Assembly (NCBI RefSeq): GCF_001482305.1
Contig: NZ_LOHP01000060.1
Coordinates: forward strand, 1-64,000
Origin: Leucobacter sp. G161
GTDB taxonomy: Bacteria; Actinomycetota; Actinomycetes; Actinomycetales; Microbacteriaceae
Reading direction: 5' to 3'
DNA: 64,000 bases
Shown here: positions 54,186 to 63,158 of the stretch, in pieces
Layout: the number at the start of each line of letters is the position of its first letter
Numbering within the stretch: the stretch's first letter is position 1
Notes under the pieces: model-generated
What the model was told of the DNA's origin: nothing
The model's database searches: none
What the model saw: only the letters and a program-made list of their open reading frames with translations
Position numbers and translations under genes: made by a program

Positions 54186-55874
54186 ATGAGTGAATCGGTA
54201 GTCCTCCCCGCGCTGGGCGAGAGCGTCACCGAGGGGACGGTGACCCGCTGGCTGAAGCAGGTCGGCGAGACCGTGGCGGTCGATGAACCGCTACTCGAGG
54301 TCTCGACTGACAAGGTGGACACCGAGGTGCCTTCACCGATCGCAGGCGTTGTCGAGGAGATCCTGGTCCAGGAAGACGAAACCGCTGAGGTCGGCGCAGT
54401 GCTCGCAGTGATCGGCGATGGCAGCGGAGCTGGGGCGGCGCCCGCTACCCCAGCAGCCGAGCCTGCAGCGGCTGAGCCCGCTGCGGCACCGGAGCCCGCT
54501 GCGGCACCGGAGCCCGCTGCGGCACCGGAGCCCGCCGCGGCACCTGCAGCAGCTGCACCCGCCGGCGATTCGCAGGACATCGTGTTGCCGTCGCTCGGCG
54601 AGTCCATCACTGAGGGCACCGTCACCCGGTGGCTCAAGGAGATCGGCGACACCATCGAGGTCGACGAGCCGCTGCTCGAGGTCTCCACCGACAAGGTCGA
54701 CACAGAGGTCCCCTCACCTATCGCTGGCGTCCTGCAGGAAATGCTTGTTGCTGAAGACGAGACCGTTGAGGTTGGCGGCGTGCTCGCTCGTGTCGGCAGC
54801 GGCGCTCCGGCTCCCGCAGCAGCTCCCGCTCCTGCAGCAGCCCCGGCTCCTGCAGCAGCTCCCGCTCCGGCTCCTGCAGCAGCTCCCGCTCCGGCTCCTG
54901 CAGCGGCTCCCGCTCCCGCAGCAGCCCCCGCTCCCGCAGCAGCCCCGGCACCTGCAGCAACTCCTGCACCGGCAGCTGATGCTGGCGGCTACGTCACTCC
55001 GATCGTCCGCAAGCTTGCGAACGAGAAGGGCGTCGACCTCGCTCGCGTCACTGGCACCGGTGTGGGCGGCCGCATCCGCAAGGAAGACGTGCTTGCCGCT
55101 GCGGCTCAGGCAGTTCCGGCGGCAGCGGCTCCCGCTCCCGTCGAGCTCGTGGTCTCGGAACTGCGTGGCACCACGCAGAAGATGACTCGTCTTCGCAAGG
55201 TTATTGCTGAGCGCGCAGTTGCTTCGATGCAGCAGACCGCACAGCTCACGACGATGGTGAAGGTTGACGTGACTCGCGTCGCGCAGCTTCGCCAGGCGAA
55301 GAAGGACGAGTTCCTTGCCAAGACCGGTTCGAAGCTTTCGTTCCTGCCCTTCTTCGCTGTTGCTGCCGCAGAGGCGCTCCAGACCCACCCGGTCATCAAC
55401 TCGACCGTGGAAGGCGACCAGATCGTCTACCCCGCGACAGAGAACATCAGCATCGCGGTTGACACCGAGCGAGGCCTGCTCACGCCGGTCCTCCGAGATG
55501 CGGGCACGAAGAACATCGCCCAGATCTCGGGTGAGATTGCTGACCTCGCGGCACGTACGCGCGATAACAAGCTCACTCCTGACGAGCTGAGTGGCGGAAC
55601 GTTCACACTCACCAACACGGGCTCGCGCGGAGCGCTCTTCGACACTCCGCTGGTGTTCCTGCCGCAGTCTGCGATCCTCGGAACCGGAATCGTGTTCAAG
55701 GAACCCGCTGTAGTGTCAACGCCCGAGGGCGATTCGATCGCGATCCGTTCCTCGGTCTACCTTGCACTGTCGTACGATCACCGCATCGTTGATGGGGCAG
55801 ACGCCGCACGTTTCCTTACGCAGATGAAGTCGCGGCTTGAGGCGGGCAACTTTACGGGAGACCTCGGCATCTAG
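54186..55874 (+). CDS. sucB: Dihydrolipoamide acyltransferase E2 with two lipoyl domains (SucB-type)
   Basis: A 562-residue protein: lipoyl domain 1 (Lys43 in [11 protein letters not shown]), Ala/Pro/Glu linker, lipoyl domain 2 (Lys170), long Ala/Pro linker, peripheral subunit-binding domain ([15 protein letters not shown]), and catalytic domain ending with [14 protein letters not shown]. Two lipoyl domains are typical of actinobacterial SucB/DlaT, shared by the pyruvate and 2-oxoglutarate complexes, so the exact complex is uncertain. AGAAGGAG precedes ATG. Confidence 0.94.
   Translation: MSESVVLPALGESVTEGTVTRWLKQVGETVAVDEPLLEVSTDKVDTEVPSPIAGVVEEILVQEDETAEVGAVLAVIGDGSGAGAAPATPAAEPAAAEPAAAPEPAAAPEPAAAPEPAAAPAAAAPAGDSQDIVLPSLGESITEGTVTRWLKEIGDTIEVDEPLLEVSTDKVDTEVPSPIAGVLQEMLVAEDETVEVGGVLARVGSGAPAPAAAPAPAAAPAPAAAPAPAPAAAPAPAPAAAPAPAAAPAPAAAPAPAATPAPAADAGGYVTPIVRKLANEKGVDLARVTGTGVGGRIRKEDVLAAAAQAVPAAAAPAPVELVVSELRGTTQKMTRLRKVIAERAVASMQQTAQLTTMVKVDVTRVAQLRQAKKDEFLAKTGSKLSFLPFFAVAAAEALQTHPVINSTVEGDQIVYPATENISIAVDTERGLLTPVLRDAGTKNIAQISGEIADLAARTRDNKLTPDELSGGTFTLTNTGSRGALFDTPLVFLPQSAILGTGIVFKEPAVVSTPEGDSIAIRSSVYLALSYDHRIVDGADAARFLTQMKSRLEAGNFTGDLGI
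54477..54530. repeat. 18-bp tandem repeat in the first sucB linker, three copies
   Basis: The unit CCCGCTGCGGCACCGGAG occurs three times without mismatch and once more in diverged form after 54530. It encodes Pro-Ala-Ala-Ala-Pro-Glu. The second linker (about 54805-54975) is a longer imperfect Ala-Pro repeat. Confidence 0.9.
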
Positions 55875-55899
55875 TACGAGGCTTTCACCGCAGAGCATG

Positions 55900-55936
55900 G
55901 GCGGGTCGGTGGTGCGTGAAGCGCCACCGACCCGCC
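55900..55936 (+). terminator. Rho-independent terminator of sucB
   Basis: A 16-bp stem with one G-T pair and a 5-base loop, followed by TTTTCCTTTCT. It lies 25 bases after the sucB stop. Confidence 0.9.
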
Positions 55937-55985
55937 TTTTCCTTTCTGTAGGCGGCTGACACTCACCCGTCATCCGGGCGCTGGA

Positions 55986-56519
55986 TCAGTGAAAGACAGA
56001 TTCGATTGCCTCTCGGCTCGGCACCCTGGGAGTAATTCTTGCGCTGACCACTTGTTCGAGACCAGCACCGGCTGCCGGTCCCGGTGCTCCGCCGCCACTC
56101 ACTAACTCGGACACCGCCTGATCAAAGACATCCAGCAGAAACTCGGCGGCATCACGAGGCGCCCACGCATGTGCAAGGGATGCAAGCTCGGCCTCAGACA
56201 CGCCCAACGCCACACAGTAGCGATCATGCCCGTGGCGGGCGTGTTCGACGGCGTGCGCTAGATCTCCATAGGCTTGGCGCCGACTCCTGGGGCTGCGCTC
56301 AACCACACGCAGCTCACGGGAACCGGGACTGTGTCTGGCGTATCTTCCCCCACCATCAAAGGCCAGGGAGATTCGACTGAGCAAAGCGCTCCCCAGGCAC
56401 GCGCCCTGCAACCGAGCGGTTCGCGCCACACCGCAGACCGCGAGTAGGGAGTACGCGAGTTCTGCGGCGTTGAACCTTGACTGCTGGCTGTGCCGATGGT
56501 TCGTGATGTTCTGGCGCAT
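55986..56519 (-). CDS. Hypothetical protein, no recognised family
   Basis: A 177-residue frame. Its codons look coding (mostly G or C in third position, sensible amino acid mix). The middle contains hydrophobic helical stretches (NAAELAYSLLAVCGVARTAR) and the C-terminal half has a helical segment (DAAEFLLDVFDQAVSELV). I do not recognise any motif. ATG at 56519 has no strong ribosome binding site. The frame extends further upstream but reads poorly there. It is convergent with sucB and divergent from DUF4191. Confidence 0.55.
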   Translation of the reverse strand: MRQNITNHRHSQQSRFNAAELAYSLLAVCGVARTARLQGACLGSALLSRISLAFDGGGRYARHSPGSRELRVVERSPRSRRQAYGDLAHAVEHARHGHDRYCVALGVSEAELASLAHAWAPRDAAEFLLDVFDQAVSELVSGGGAPGPAAGAGLEQVVSARITPRVPSREAIESVFH

Positions 56520-56739
56520 GCACACATACTTCGCGTTCTCAGGCCGGATGCACGGTTGTGCACACTGCGTGAACCGCCAGAACCCGATTTCACCCTTGTC
56601 GCGGGCCTGTGAAGGAACCTTCACCGGGCCGGTACAGATACCCCACGCGCCGCGTCCACTCCGCTCCGTTTCGCTCCGCTCACCGCGAACGCTGCCCGGT
56701 TTGTCATCTGAGCCCCGCGGACGCGGTACGATGGAAGGT

Positions 56740-57429
56740 ATGGCAGAGGCGAAGCAGAAGTCCCCGGGTCGCATCAAGCAGATGGTGCAGGTGTATCACA
56801 ACACCCGCAAACATGATCGCTTGTTGACCCCGCTCATGCTGCTCTCATTTCTCGGCCCGGTCGTCGTAGCAGCGCTCCTTGCTTGGCTACTGCCTGGCAA
56901 CTGGTTCAGCTGGATCCTGTGGCCGCTCACCGGCGTTCTCGCTGGCCTCCTCATCGCCATGATTGTGCTTGGCCGACGCGCTGAGGCCGTCGCGTACAGC
57001 CAGATCGAGGGCCGCCCGGGCGCCGTCGGCGCGATCGTGCAGAGCGCGCTCCGCCGCAGCTGGCGTGGCTCAGAGGTCCCGGTAGCCATGACTCGTCAGC
57101 AGGATGCCGTCTACCGCGTCATCGGCCGAGGCGGCGTTGTGCTCATCTCCGAGGGCTCGCGCCAGCGCACACAGCGCATCGCACAGGACGAAGAGCGCAA
57201 GCTCAAGCGCGCTATCTCGAACGTCCCGATCTCGCACTTGTATGTTGGACCCGATGAGGGAGCCGTTGCGTTGCCGAAGCTCTCCAAGGAACTGCAGAAG
57301 CTGAAGCGTTCGCTCAACCGGAACGAGATCGCAGCGGTCTACAACCGTCTGTCTTCGCTGCAGCAGAGCCCGGTCGGCATCCCGAAGGGCATCGACCCCA
57401 ACCGCGTTCGCGCACAGCGCCCGCGCTAA
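56740..57429 (+). CDS. DUF4191 membrane protein
   Basis: A 229-residue protein with a basic N-terminus, two membrane helices (about 33-80) and a soluble C-terminal domain with VYRVIGRGGVVLISEG and HLYVGPDEGAVALPKL. The DUF4191 family is actinobacterial, of unknown function, and sits near sucB and glnA. ATG at 56740 is chosen because TACGAT (56727-56732) lies 7 bases upstream, implying a leaderless message. ATG at 56731 would lie inside that hexamer. Confidence 0.9.
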   Translation: MAEAKQKSPGRIKQMVQVYHNTRKHDRLLTPLMLLSFLGPVVVAALLAWLLPGNWFSWILWPLTGVLAGLLIAMIVLGRRAEAVAYSQIEGRPGAVGAIVQSALRRSWRGSEVPVAMTRQQDAVYRVIGRGGVVLISEGSRQRTQRIAQDEERKLKRAISNVPISHLYVGPDEGAVALPKLSKELQKLKRSLNRNEIAAVYNRLSSLQQSPVGIPKGIDPNRVRAQRPR

Positions 57430-57440
57430 GCCGTCTCGAC

Positions 57441-57857
57441 ATGTCGCAAAAGTTTGGCGATCTCGCCCCGAGCGATTTTCCCGGCGAGCGGCTTGGCCTT
57501 CCAGAAGACGGGCCCCGCTCAGTAGCACGCGTCGGTCGTAGGCTGCTTGCGGTCTGCATCGACTGGGCACTCGCGTCGATTCCGGCATACGTGCTGCTCG
57601 ACACGCCGAACGCGATGTGGTGGCACCTCCTGTTCTTCGCTGTGCTGCAGATGATCTTTATTCCAACGATCGGTGGCTCACTTGGGCATCGAATTGTCGG
57701 ACTCCACGTCGTGCCCATCGCTGGCGGCTGGGTGGGTATCTGGCGCCCGATCGTTCGCAGCGTACTCGTCGCGCTTGTTGTCCCCGCTCTCGTGTGGGAC
57801 TCTGACCAGCGCGGCTTCCACGACAAGATTGCTGGGACGGTGTTGATTCGCGCGTAG
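57441..57857 (+). CDS. RDD family membrane protein
   Basis: A 138-residue protein with RLLAVCIDWALASIP (the Arg-Asp positions that name the family), about three membrane helices, GGSLGHRIVGL and a final DQRGFHDKIAGTVLI. It is likely a small transporter or transporter-like protein. It starts 11 bases after DUF4191 ends and is probably cotranscribed with it, as often seen upstream of glnA. Confidence 0.92.
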   Translation: MSQKFGDLAPSDFPGERLGLPEDGPRSVARVGRRLLAVCIDWALASIPAYVLLDTPNAMWWHLLFFAVLQMIFIPTIGGSLGHRIVGLHVVPIAGGWVGIWRPIVRSVLVALVVPALVWDSDQRGFHDKIAGTVLIRA

Positions 57858-57924
57858 CGCGACCACGGGATGATACGAACAGACGATGTCAACGGTGACA
57901 GCGTAGTTCCACGCGCCGCAAGAC

Positions 57925-57940
57925 GTAACACGCCTGAAAC
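57925..57940 (+). promoter_or_regulatory. Predicted GlnR binding site upstream of glnA
   Basis: GTAAC, six bases, GAAAC matches the actinobacterial GlnR consensus (gTnAC-n6-GaAAC). The -10-like TAGGCT at 57973-57978 puts the transcript start near 57985, so the site is centred near -52, a position suited to activation. GlnR itself is not in the window. Confidence 0.6.
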
Positions 57941-58023
57941 AGTGCTTCCATGCGCTCGAAATGCTGGAAGCATAGGCTTGACCTACGAAGCGGCAGCCTG
58001 CCGCACCGAAAAGTGAGGATCCC

Positions 58024-59448
58024 ATGTTCAAGACTCCCCAGGAAGTCATCGACTATATCCGCGAAACCGATGTCAAGTTTCTCGACATTCGGTTCACCGA
58101 CCTCCCCGGCGTGCAGCAGCACTTCAATATCCCGGCGAGCACGGTAGACCTCGACTTCTTCGAGGTCGGGCAGATGTTCGACGCCTCCTCGATCCGCGGC
58201 TTCGCGACGATCGCAGAGTCCGACATGCAGCTCATCCCCGATGTCACGACCGCCTACATCGACCAGTTCCGTGCGGAGCGCACACTGATCATGGTGTTCG
58301 ACATCTACAACCCCCGCACCGGTGAGATCTACTCGAAGGACCCGCGGCAGGTGGCGAAGAAGGCCGAGCAGTTCCTCGTCGCCACTGGCATTGCGGATAC
58401 CGCCTTTTTTGCCCCGGAAGCGGAGTTCTACATCCTAGATTCTGTCCGCTACGAGACGACCCCGCGTCGTACGTTCTACGAGATTGATTCGGAGGAGGCA
58501 CACTGGAACTCTGCGACGAAGTACGAGGGCGGCAATCTCGGCAACACTACTTCCGAAAAGGGCGGCTACTTCCCCGTCTCCCCCGTCGACAAGCAGGCTG
58601 ATCTGCGTGACGATATCTCGATGCGCCTGATCGAGGCCGGGTTGCACCTGGAACGTGCCCACCACGAGGTCGGCGCTCCGGGTCAGGCAGAGATTAACTA
58701 CCGGTTTGACACCATGGTGTCGGCAGCCGACGACGTACTGAAGTTCAAGTACATCGTGAAGAACACTGCAGAGCTTTGGGGCAAGTCCGCGACCTTTATG
58801 CCCAAGCCTGTCTTTGGCGATAATGGTTCAGGCATGCACACCCACATGTCGTTGTGGGCGAACGGCGAGCCGCTGTTCTACGACGAGAACGGGTATGCCG
58901 GTCTGTCTGACATGGCGCGCTGGTTCATTGGTGGCGTTCTCAAGCACGCACCTTCACTGCTCGCGTTCACCAACCCGACAATTAACAGCTACCGTCGTCT
59001 CGTCAAGGGCTACGAAGCTCCGGTCAACCTCGCGTACTCGGCGGGCAACCGCTCTGCCGCGATCCGCATCCCGCTCACGGGGTCAAACCCGAAGGCGAAG
59101 CGCATCGAGTTCCGTGCACCGGACGCGTCAGGTAACCCGTACCTCGCCTTCGCTGCGCAGCTCATGGCCGGCATTGACGGGATTCGGAACCGCATTGAGC
59201 CCGGCGAGCCCATCGATAAGGACCTGTACGAGCTTCCTCCTGAGGAAGCGGCGAACATCCCGCAGGTTCCCGGCTCGCTCGCCGAGGCACTCGCCGCGCT
59301 CGAAGCGGATCACGCCTACCTCCTCGAGGGGGGCGTCTTCACCGAGGAACTCATCCAGACCTGGATCTCGCTGAAGCACGAGACGGAGATCTTGCCCATG
59401 GCAATTCGCCCGCATCCGTACGAGTTCGAGCTCTACTACGGCGTATAG
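58024..59448 (+). CDS. glnA: Glutamine synthetase type I
   Basis: The 474-residue enzyme has DASSIRGF near residue 53, the metal and ATP site [29 protein letters not shown] and the adenylylation site Tyr402 in [11 protein letters not shown]. It makes glutamine from glutamate and ammonia. The Tyr and length place it in the GSI-beta class, normally controlled by GlnE adenylylation. GTGAGGA precedes ATG. Confidence 0.97.
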   Translation: MFKTPQEVIDYIRETDVKFLDIRFTDLPGVQQHFNIPASTVDLDFFEVGQMFDASSIRGFATIAESDMQLIPDVTTAYIDQFRAERTLIMVFDIYNPRTGEIYSKDPRQVAKKAEQFLVATGIADTAFFAPEAEFYILDSVRYETTPRRTFYEIDSEEAHWNSATKYEGGNLGNTTSEKGGYFPVSPVDKQADLRDDISMRLIEAGLHLERAHHEVGAPGQAEINYRFDTMVSAADDVLKFKYIVKNTAELWGKSATFMPKPVFGDNGSGMHTHMSLWANGEPLFYDENGYAGLSDMARWFIGGVLKHAPSLLAFTNPTINSYRRLVKGYEAPVNLAYSAGNRSAAIRIPLTGSNPKAKRIEFRAPDASGNPYLAFAAQLMAGIDGIRNRIEPGEPIDKDLYELPPEEAANIPQVPGSLAEALAALEADHAYLLEGGVFTEELIQTWISLKHETEILPMAIRPHPYEFELYYGV

Positions 59449-59451
59449 CCA

Positions 59452-59484
59452 GTTCGGTGGGCGGGGCTGCCCCGCCCACCGAAC
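59452..59484 (+). terminator. Hairpin after glnA
   Basis: A 15-bp perfect GC-rich stem with a 3-base loop begins 4 bases after the glnA stop. There is no T run, so it may act as a factor-assisted terminator or an RNA end protector. Confidence 0.75.
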
Positions 59485-60508
59485 GCGGTTCCCGCAACGA
59501 CTGCTCAACGACGAGCACGGTTGAATTTGCGTCCAAATTGGTTTTCTTCCGAACGCGGAATGGTATCGTCAAAGTGGTGGCGGCTGCCCGCTTCGACAGA
59601 ACCAATTCTTCCGGTCGTGCAGCATGGGATCAGGACGTGTGCACCTGCCCACGCCGTGCCTCCGATGGCGATAAAGATCCTTCATCGATGACTCATCGGC
59701 TCCAACTGATTGTAGGTTTTGGCCGGTAGCTTCGCAGACGTATTGAGCTCAGCACACGTCCGCACGGCCGTGATTCTCGCTCCGATGTGAGGAGGGTGCC
59801 GCCGGCGCTATAGCGACTACCCGAGGGCACGCGCTCCCGCTGCACCCCGTCGAGGTCCACCGTCCTGTGCTCGGCAATCCACTCTACGCACCCCCACACA
59901 GCGGGCAACCCCGTGTTGACCAATGCCTGAGCCAATTTCAGCGCCAGCAGCATGCACTCCGCCCGGGGATTCCCCACCGGTGCTCGGCTTCGTGCGGTCG
60001 CGTTCTCCCCGATTCCGACATTCCAGTGCCTCGCTGAGTAGCGGGCGATCCGGCTCGGCACTCGCGGGGAACGTTCGGTGTTGTTTACCTACGCGCCCGT
60101 GCTTCCGTTCTTCCTTGTCGCGTCGCGTTCCGGCTGACACGGTGCTGAGCGGGCGAGACTCAGCCCCGTTGCACTCGCCCGAACGTCGCGGGCCATGCCC
60201 TTGGCCGGGGCTTCCCTGGCTCTCTGTTGCATCGAAAATGGCGAACGAACACACACACAAAGCCCTGGCCGTACTCATTATTTGCCCGATTTCCGTGGTT
60301 TTGGGGCGGAGTACACTGTGGGGAGTTCTGCTGCACCTCTGTTAGTTCTCTTGTTCCTATACGCACTCACAGCGCGGAGCGACGCCAATCCCAGGCACTG
60401 CTGAAACTTTTAGCTAGCTATGTATCCTTCTCAGGCTCAATAATTGAGGGCAACATACCAAGCACGGTGGGATCTGGGGGCCGTGTCGCACTACGTTTGG
60501 GGGGAAGA
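59485..60508. other. 1-kb region without a supported gene
   Basis: Short frames exist on both strands, but none has both a start with a site and a plausible composition. Less GC-rich spots (59520-59575, 60225-60300, 60405-60450) may be promoters; the first has TATCGT as a possible -10. CTCAAT-A-ATTGAG (60436-60448) is an inverted repeat about 60 bases before the LuxR gene. CGGGCGAG and CTCGCCCG (60150-60157 and 60174-60181) form a weak stem. A minus-strand stretch near 59830-59960 looks protein-like and could be a gene remnant. The region could also hold a non-coding RNA. Confidence 0.5.
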
Positions 60509-61972
60509 ATGCTCGAGGCATACTCGGATTCACTGTTTGAGGCAGCTCACGTGCTCGTAGACTCCTCGCTCCGCAATAGCGAGCAACCCGGGCTTCGTGA
60601 GCTCGAGCTGCTGCGTACGCTGTCTTTCGCTGACGTGCGGCGGCTGGCGCACCCGCAACGGAAGCTCCTGCTCGCGGGCATGCTGATGGCGCGAATACGC
60701 GCGGACGACAACATCGCAGCATTCGAGCTGGCAGAGGTCACCGCTGAACGCGGGTTCAACAGGCTGCTCACTCCTGATCCGGCGAGTGAGTTCCACGCGC
60801 TGGAGGCCGCACTTGCAGAAGCTTACCTCGCCACCGGATACTCCACGAAGGCGGTCTTGCACGCACACCGACTTCTCGAGTCCGTTGAGGAGGGCGCATC
60901 CCCGGAATGGGAGTTACGGACTTACGGAATCTGCGCTGCCGCCCACGCAATCGACGGCGATCACCGGACTGCGCAGAGTTTTCTCGACAGAGTCGCACGC
61001 CTCAAAACCCAGCAGGGATGGCCCAGTGATCAAGTCGAGTTCATGGATGCGATCGCCGAGATCGTCATCGCGTTCACCAGCATGGATGGAGCACGAATTC
61101 GGTTGCTTCGTGATGCCACCACTCGTCTCCCGGAACGCGAACCGACAGCGCTGTCGCTCGTCCACCTCATCCAAGCCTTGGCGTTGTTCGCAGATGGGGA
61201 TGTCACTGGGACGCTCGCGGGCTCGGCAATCGTCGCGCACGGCAGCGATCTACCCACTGGTCCGTCATTCATACGCATGTGTGCACTCGCAATCGAGGCA
61301 ATTGTGCTCATCCAGCGCGGCACTCCCGCGCAGGCGCTCGCGTTGCTGCATGACGTCCCAGCCTTGCACGATCACTACGTGTGCTTCGACGTCGTACGCG
61401 CCTCTGCGTTCATCCTCTTGGGCGACTATCGGGCAGCGCTTCAGGTAACCGATGGCTGCATGCGTGAGCGCGCAACGCATAGCCGGTGGATGATGCCAGC
61501 TACCCTGCTGCGCCGCGCCATCGCAAACATGCGTCTGGGCAATCCCGAGGAAGCCGCGACAGACGGGGTCGACGCATTGGATTTTGTGGAGAGCGTAAGC
61601 CCGCAGCTGGGCCTCATAATGTTGCCCACGAGAGATCTGTTGTCGCTGGGGGTGCGAATCTTCGCGGAACAGCCCCGACTACTTCCTCGCCTCGGCAAGC
61701 TCCAGCACGACATCCGGCGGCTGCCCAAGTTCATCACGCCATCTTTTCCGCTCCCCAGCCTGTCTCCGAGGGAACGCATCATCGCGATCCAGTTGCGCGG
61801 AGACAAGAGCTACGCGGAGTTAGCGGCAGATTTGCACGTGTCGCCGAGCACAGTGAAGTCACAGGCGAACGCAGTCGCGAAGAAACTCGGGGCACACACC
61901 CGCGAGGAGGCGGTGGAGCGGCTCGAGCAGAGCGGCTTTTACACCATCTATGGGGAAACACCCGCGGCGTAG
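60509..61972 (+). CDS. LuxR-type transcriptional regulator next to the pilus locus
   Basis: A 487-residue protein. About 400 helical residues (TPR-like) lead to a C-terminal LuxR helix-turn-helix: SLSPRERIIAIQLRGDKSYA, ELAADLHVSPSTVKSQANAV, AKKLGAH. No P-loop is seen. It resembles the regulator at 38.4-39.9 kb in general design. ATG at 60509 follows GGGGGGAAGA. It faces the sortase gene 46 bases away and could regulate the pilus genes, by position only. Confidence 0.85.
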   Translation: MLEAYSDSLFEAAHVLVDSSLRNSEQPGLRELELLRTLSFADVRRLAHPQRKLLLAGMLMARIRADDNIAAFELAEVTAERGFNRLLTPDPASEFHALEAALAEAYLATGYSTKAVLHAHRLLESVEEGASPEWELRTYGICAAAHAIDGDHRTAQSFLDRVARLKTQQGWPSDQVEFMDAIAEIVIAFTSMDGARIRLLRDATTRLPEREPTALSLVHLIQALALFADGDVTGTLAGSAIVAHGSDLPTGPSFIRMCALAIEAIVLIQRGTPAQALALLHDVPALHDHYVCFDVVRASAFILLGDYRAALQVTDGCMRERATHSRWMMPATLLRRAIANMRLGNPEEAATDGVDALDFVESVSPQLGLIMLPTRDLLSLGVRIFAEQPRLLPRLGKLQHDIRRLPKFITPSFPLPSLSPRERIIAIQLRGDKSYAELAADLHVSPSTVKSQANAVAKKLGAHTREEAVERLEQSGFYTIYGETPAA

Positions 61973-62018
61973 TTTCCCAGGGCAGACAAGCCCGGAGCTG
62001 GTCTTGAAGACCTAGGAA

Positions 62019-62974
62019 TTACTGCTTGTCGTGCTCTCCCGATGGCTCGCCAGCCGTCCTTCCAGAGCGCCAATACCACACGGACACCGCGCCTACACCT
62101 GCTGCGAGCACCACGATCCACCAAGGAAAGCCTGGCACTAGCGGCCGGGACCCAGCGGCGTCCAGATCAGCCGAGGGGTCGGGGTCATGCGCTCTCCGGT
62201 CACCAGAATCCGGTGGGTGTTCAGGCCGAGTGGCGTACATGTCACAAGCGTCATGAGGTCTTTGCCCACGACGGGTCGAATCTCCTCAGTCTTGTCGGGA
62301 TCGACGACTTGCACCTGAGTCACCCGGTACGTGAAGACCGTCCCTAGCACTTCGACGTTGAAGGTGTCACCCTCATTGACTTCGTCAAGGCGTGTGAACA
62401 TTTCTGCGTTAGCAAGCCCCCGATGGCCGGTCAGCACTGATCGAGTACCCTCGCCACCAACAGGCAGGGACGTTCCTTGCAGATGCCCAATTCCTTTTAA
62501 CAGCGTCGCGTCGCTTGTGCCATGGTAGACCGGCAAGTCAAGATCGATGACTGGTATGCGCAGCCTAGCCATCGTCCCAGTGGGAGAAGCACTCAACGTG
62601 GTCCAGTAATCATGTAGTCCGCCCGGTACCCCTGTCCCCTCGGCAACATTTTGGCCGCCCTCGAACAACGCGCCTGACTGGAGGAGGTCGTTGTACTCTG
62701 CAGCATCACTGAGCATTTGTTCGAGCTCTCCGGCAGCGCGTTGCGAATTCGCCAGCGCCTGATCAAACACGATATTGGATTGGTTAAATTGTGAGATCCA
62801 CGCTGCTCCGTGCGGGTAGCCAAGGAGCCCAAGCCCGAGCAGTAACGAAAGCGCGATCATCAGGTTCAGACCGCCAAAACGCCAGTGTTTTTCTGGGGCA
62901 GCATGGGCCCCAGACTGAGTCGTCCGGTGATTGTCGACGAGCGACGTAATCCCGTCGTTACGTGTTGGCTCCAT
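62019..62974 (-). pseudogene. Class C sortase, broken by a one-base deletion near the C-terminus
   Basis: Two frames form one pilus-type sortase. The main frame holds a cytoplasmic tail, a membrane helix (LNLMIALSLLLGLGLLGY), the catalytic His in TGHRGLANAEMFTRLD and Cys and Arg in TLVTCTPLGLNTHRILV. It then runs out as PTPRLIWTPLGPGR. The next frame contains the expected end: ADLDAAGSRPLVPGFPWW, a second membrane helix and a basic tail. One extra G in the GGGG run at 62175-62178 (plus strand) joins them into 318 residues, normal for class C. The catalytic part is intact even if the shift is real, but the C-terminal anchor would be lost. Confidence 0.88.
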
Positions 62975-63060
62975 TGTGGAGTGCGCCTCTCGGTGAAGAT
63001 GGTTCTGAAACCTGGCGGTTCTGCTGAGCAGACGCACGCCAGGTGCTCGGGTGTGCAATA

Positions 63061-63101
63061 CCCCGGTGTGCTGCCGCTCATTGAGCAGCAGCACACCGGG
63101 G
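63061..63101. repeat. Inverted repeat between pilin and sortase genes
   Basis: CCCCGGTGTGCTGC pairs with its perfect complement (63088-63101) around a 13-base loop. It lies 58 bases after the pilin stop. With no T run it may be a partial terminator or an RNA-stabilising hairpin that keeps pilin message above sortase message. Confidence 0.7.
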
Positions 63102-63158
63102 CGACAGATCCCTCGCGGGATGGAGCACACGTGTGCCTACGTGTGCATCCGTGTCACA

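Noticed and set aside
59693-60061. Minus-strand frame with a protein-like stretch downstream of glnA
   Set aside because: The start and both ends look non-coding and no family is recognised; at most a gene remnant.
59923-60345. Plus-strand 140-codon frame
   Set aside because: Composition is Arg/Ser/Pro-rich as in chance frames, with no ribosome binding site.
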